Source of the DNA: Cycas panzhihuaensis
Lineage: Eukaryota; Cycadophyta
Direction: 5' to 3'
Assembly (NCBI GenBank): GCA_023213395.1
Contig: CM041465.1
Span: 198,407,741-198,471,740 of the forward strand
DNA: 64,000 bases
The position numbers and the translations under genes are program-made. The notes below the pieces were generated by a model, which was not told the origin of the DNA, searched no databases, and saw nothing but the letters and a program-made list of their open reading frames with translations. This document shows positions 60,117-64,000 of this stretch, piece after piece. The stretch's first letter is position 1. Each line of letters begins with the position of its first letter.

Positions 60117-63100
60117 CCCTCCCTTAATGATGAGTTCATTAATTTTGATACTAAGGCCAAGCTGAAAACTTTTGAATTTATCGCAAGAGCATACCTTTAT
60201 AAAGATATTTGTAATCTGATCATTGGTATGCTTATAAATCAAATCTATCTCACCATTCTATATATGCTCGTTAATGAAGTGATGATGAAACTCGATGTGT
60301 TTAATTTTAGCATGGAACACATGATTCTCGGTCAATTTAAGAACACTTTGATTATCATAAAATAATGATGTAGCTTATGTTTGGCTAATTCTAAGCTTTT
60401 TAAGAATCCTCCTAAGCTAGATAGCATCAATAATTGCACTAACAATGACTTTATACTCAATTTCAGTTGAAGATAGAGTGACATTAGACTACTTTTTGTA
60501 ATGTCATGAAACTAAAGCAGAACCCAGGTTAAAATAGTAGCATAAGGTTGATTACCAACTATCTTTGCATCTAGCCTAATCTGCATCAGTGTCACCTATC
60601 AATAAAAGATTTTCCACATGACAGTAATCAAGTCTACACTAAAGAGTACCTCAAAGATATCTAAGAATCCTCATTACTACTTTCTAATATGAAATCTTGG
60701 GTTGTCTCATGAACCTAAAATAGATTCCAATGGCATAGGTAATATCAGGTTGAATATGAGTAAGGTAAATTAATTTTCTCACAAGTTGCTTATACAATAT
60801 AGGATCCATAGGTTTTTCACACTCATCAATGGCTAATTTTAGACTTGACTCCATACGAGTTGGTAATTACTTACATTCATCCACCTTAAATTTTTAAAGA
60901 ATTTCCTTTCTATATTTTGTTGTGAATGGATAAAAATGGCCTGACTCTTACTAAACTTCCATGCTAAGAAAATAATAAAGCAACTCGAGGCCACTCATCT
61001 CAAATTTATTATTCAAATCTCCTTAGAGATGTATAATCCACTTTGTGTAATTATCAATTATTAACAAATCATCAATATAAAGTTAACCAAAGTGATCAAA
61101 CCATTATGGATTCTAATATACAGATTTAGATTTGAAGATGAGCAAATGAGTCCATGCTTTTGAAAGTATTCATCAATCTTTATATACCAAGCATGATGTG
61201 ATTATTTAAGGCCATACAACACCTTTTTTAATTTGTAGACTAGGTGTTCTTTTCTATGAACAATAAATCTAGGAGGTTGATTTATGTATATTTCCTCTTG
61301 CAAGTCACTATTTAAGAAGGTACTTTTTGCATTCATATGGTAAACAAACCAATTGAAATAAGTTTGAAGTACCAAAACAAGCCTTACAATGGTCATGTTG
61401 GCAATTGGTGCAAATGTGTCATCATAATCAATACCTTTAACCCATTTGAAACCTTTGGCAATCAAACATACTTTATGTCATTAAATAGAAACATTTACAT
61501 GAAGTTTTATTTTATAAATATATCTATAATTAATTTGTTTTTTTCTCTTCAAGTAACTCAACAAGTGCTTAAGTATCATTTTGTATGATAGAATCCATTT
61601 CTTTAGTTATTATTGTTTGCCATTTTAGATCTCTAATAAATTCCTCAAAAGTAGATGATTAGGAGATAATAACATTTCTTCCATTAAGGTAAAGGATGAC
61701 TTATATTTTGATTATCTCTTTGCTTGTTATGATGGTAAAGGAGCATAAGAGATTATCTGCATGTATCATTTGGTCAATTGATTTGAAGTAGCCTCATCTT
61801 CAATATCCTTTAAAGGATTGATAGGTGTAGATATAGATGTAGAGGCAAGTGGTGTAGATGATGTACCAAAATTTTATGTTAATGTAGAAGGCATATGTTC
61901 TACAAGAATATTTTGTGAAGTAAGAGGATCAATAATTTTTATTGGATTTCTCACAATGAAGGAATTTTATTGGCTTTCTTGATTCAAGTTTAATGCCATG
62001 CTTAAATTCCTTGAATTTAGTAAAGAGTTTTGATTTCTACTTTAGGAAAGATACCCAAACATTTCTAACATAGTCATTAATAAATGTGATAAAATGACAA
62101 CAACCTCCAAAGAATACTTTAGGTATGAGCCCATAAATGTTTTAATATACTAGACCTAAAGGTTCCTTTACATATTAGGCTCTTCCATCTCACCTAAAAG
62201 GAGCCTAATGATGTTTTCCCATAACACATGCCTCACAAATACATTTAGTCTACTTTATATTTGGTATACCATGCACCATATTTAATTTATAAAGCAGATA
62301 AAGAGTGTTTATATTCAAGTAATCTAGGCATTGATGCCATAATTAGTCTTTTAGAATTTAAGGAGAAACATATGACTTTGAAGTAAATTGATTATTAAAA
62401 TATGATGTTGAAGTAGAAGGATCAAAAGTGCAAGCTAAATTACTACAAGAACTAAATTCATGTGGATCGGATCAATGGTCTAGTTATAACATTAAGATTG
62501 TATAGTCCTTAATCTTCATATCCTAAGGCAATTAAGTTACCATTCAAATCTATAATCAGGCATTTTCTAAAATGGCTAAACAAAACATCAAAGTTTTATT
62601 TATTTATCTAGTTAATTAATAGTAGGTTATGTGTCATTTAGTAAGATGATGTGGAGTATTTGAACTCTTTAATGAGATAAGGACATTACTAATCTTGGTA
62701 ACTTCTAGAGTTCTATCTTCTCCAAAATTGGTATATTAATCCTAAATTGGTCTTATATTAGTGAGTTCTTCTAAACCAATCACATATTGTGAGGCACTTG
62801 AATCGATCAACTAGGAATGAGTTAATAAAGCAGTGAAGAAATGATTTTAAGAGTTGGCCATGTGGCCTCCTTGATTATGTCTCTAGTTACAATTCCTATT
62901 TTTTTGGTTGCTCTAAGGAGCATTCTAATTTTATCTCCTTAGTCTTTGGTAATTTGGATGATTTTGCCTCTATGGCCCCTGATAATTTTTACATCCATAA
63001 TTTTAATTACCCTGCATAGTGGGGTGATTTTGAAACTATTATTGTTAAAGGTCAACTCTATTTTTTCTTCAGTCAGGTGCTATATGTCTAAATTTACCAC

Positions 63101-63400
63101 AATAGTGATAAACAATCTAAGGAATATAAGGTGGTTGAGGCTGACATGACTAATATAACTATTGATTAGTCTATTGTTTCAAATTCATTGGACCAAATTG
63201 ATTTATTAAATATGGATGTTATGGTCTTCCTCTATGCTAGGTTATAAATGTTGGTGTGGAAGAGGAAGCACCTATATTCCCCGAATAATTTAAAATGTAT
63301 TCTTTTAAGAGTAGTAGACCCTCAAATGTGCTAAAATCAATACTATCAAGTCAATCTTTTAAAGTAAAAGATTAAAGTTCATGTTTTAAGTAGTAGAAAC
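60117..63400 (-). mobile_element. Ty1/copia element, minus strand, copy 2
   Basis: Same element as 26833-31700 with two extra deletions: about 0.5 kb of integrase near 61945 and about 1.06 kb of gag near 63355. Protease remnant near 62790-62810, RT about 60600-61600, RNase H about 60170-60560. Confidence 0.87.
60170..62820 (-). pseudogene. copia pol remnant, minus strand, copy 2
   Basis: Best-preserved piece is the RT N-terminus, an 87-codon frame at 61465-61202 with IAKGFKWVKGIDYDDTFAPI, DLQEEIYINQPP and VYKLKKVLYGLK. The YIDDL motif is at 61079-61065. The protease motif near 62800 reads DSSAS. An integrase segment is deleted relative to copy 1, and stops are frequent. The RT stretch is more open here than in copy 1, which helps reconstruct the family. 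Confidence 0.86.
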
Positions 63401-64000
63401 TTTAAAAAGCCCTAAAAAACTAAAAATTTACCAAAAATAGATTTAAAACATTCCTTAAAAGGCTTTGAAAATGATTAAAATTTGATTAAAAAATAAGTTT
63501 AAGTAATCTAAATATGTGACGAATATACTAATTTGAATAACCTAAAGTTTTTAACTTTATAAATAAAATAAAATAAATAATGGCATTTTGAAAAGACGAT
63601 AACAAAGTTTAGATACTAGCAACTAATTCTTTCTACATAAGCTATGAAATCTCATTTTGTTTTCTCTATTATAAAGAGGACATTTCCAAGGTCAGAATGA
63701 GTGGCCATATGGTATAGTTTCAGTAATCCAATAGTTAGGAAAAAGCATATAAAATCAATAATTATGTCTAAATCTATAATATGAAGTAGATCAATCAAAT
63801 TTAAGTGTTAACAAACTTTGTTTGCATATGTATTACCTCTAAATCTTCTACACCAAGCTTTAATCATCAAACAACCATAAAAAAAGATAAGATTATAGTC
63901 CACCACATAAAAATATAGCCCATAGAAATCATTGTTATATAGATGACAATGTTGTGGAGATCTAGAGAAGAGCACTAGAGATTAAATGAGGCAGTAGCCA
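63401..64000. other. non-coding end of duplicated unit 2 (window end)
   Basis: Colinear with 31710-32330. No gene recognised. Confidence 0.5.

Larger units (their letters stand above)
40480..64000. repeat. segmental duplication, copy 2 (right unit, runs off the window)
   Basis: Direct repeat of 6830-32330 with the same order and orientation of every element. Copy-specific deletions: about 79 bp in SWEET intron 4, over 100 bp in the SWEET 3' region, about 0.5 kb near 61945, about 1.06 kb near 63355. Still homologous at the last base. Confidence 0.93.

Noticed and set aside
1-64000. CRISPR array, bacterial defence island, phage or organellar insert
   Set aside because: No regularly spaced short repeats, no dense gene packing, and no organellar genes. 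Spliceosomal introns and LTR elements make this plant nuclear DNA.

Overview
The window looks like nuclear DNA from a seed plant with a large, retrotransposon-filled, AT-rich genome. Long stretches hold no gene, the LTR retrotransposons are old and riddled with stops, and dinucleotide runs are frequent. A gymnosperm is plausible, but I cannot name the species. The only host gene I can support is a clade-IV-type (SWEET16/17-like) sugar transporter, present twice in the same orientation. I found no rRNA, confident tRNA, CRISPR array, bacterial operon or organellar sequence.

Layout. 1-3122: 3' half of a Ty1/copia element (integrase end, RT, RNase H, 312-bp 3' LTR). 3123-6829: no recognisable gene, apart from one decayed Pro/Ser-rich frame on the minus strand. 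About 6830-32330: first copy of a large segmental duplication. 32602-38297: 5' part of a second copia element of the same family (312-bp 5' LTR, PBS, gag, protease, integrase, start of RT), cut off inside RT. 38298-40480: non-coding. About 40480-64000 (window end): second copy of the duplication. The offset between copies starts near 33.65 kb and drifts to about 31.7 kb through copy-specific indels.

Each duplicated unit contains, in order: about 2.8 kb of AT-rich non-coding DNA; a Ty3/gypsy chromovirus-like element with two LTRs and an AATTA target-site duplication (9629-15624 and 43296-49234); a minus-strand copia gag remnant with its PBS; the SWEET gene (20996-22490 and 54472-55933); a tandem pair of 790-bp repeats; and a second minus-strand copia pol remnant.

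Genes. The upstream SWEET copy is intact: six exons of 34, 37, 211, 162, 120 and 219 nt encode 260 aa. Intron 3 has a GC-AG border, without which the frame does not join. The downstream copy has the same six exons, but one extra T in a homopolymer in exon 4 shifts the frame and stops translation after about 122 codons; it has also lost the normal stop in exon 6. The transposons are not functional: catalytic residues are lost and in-frame stops sit at former Gln, Trp and Arg codons. The window therefore records a history: the gypsy element and the 790-bp repeat came first, a tandem segmental duplication followed, and then came separate decay, microsatellite growth and pseudogenisation of one gene copy. 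I did not find an undescribed biological system here; the duplication and the SWEET pair are the most interesting content.
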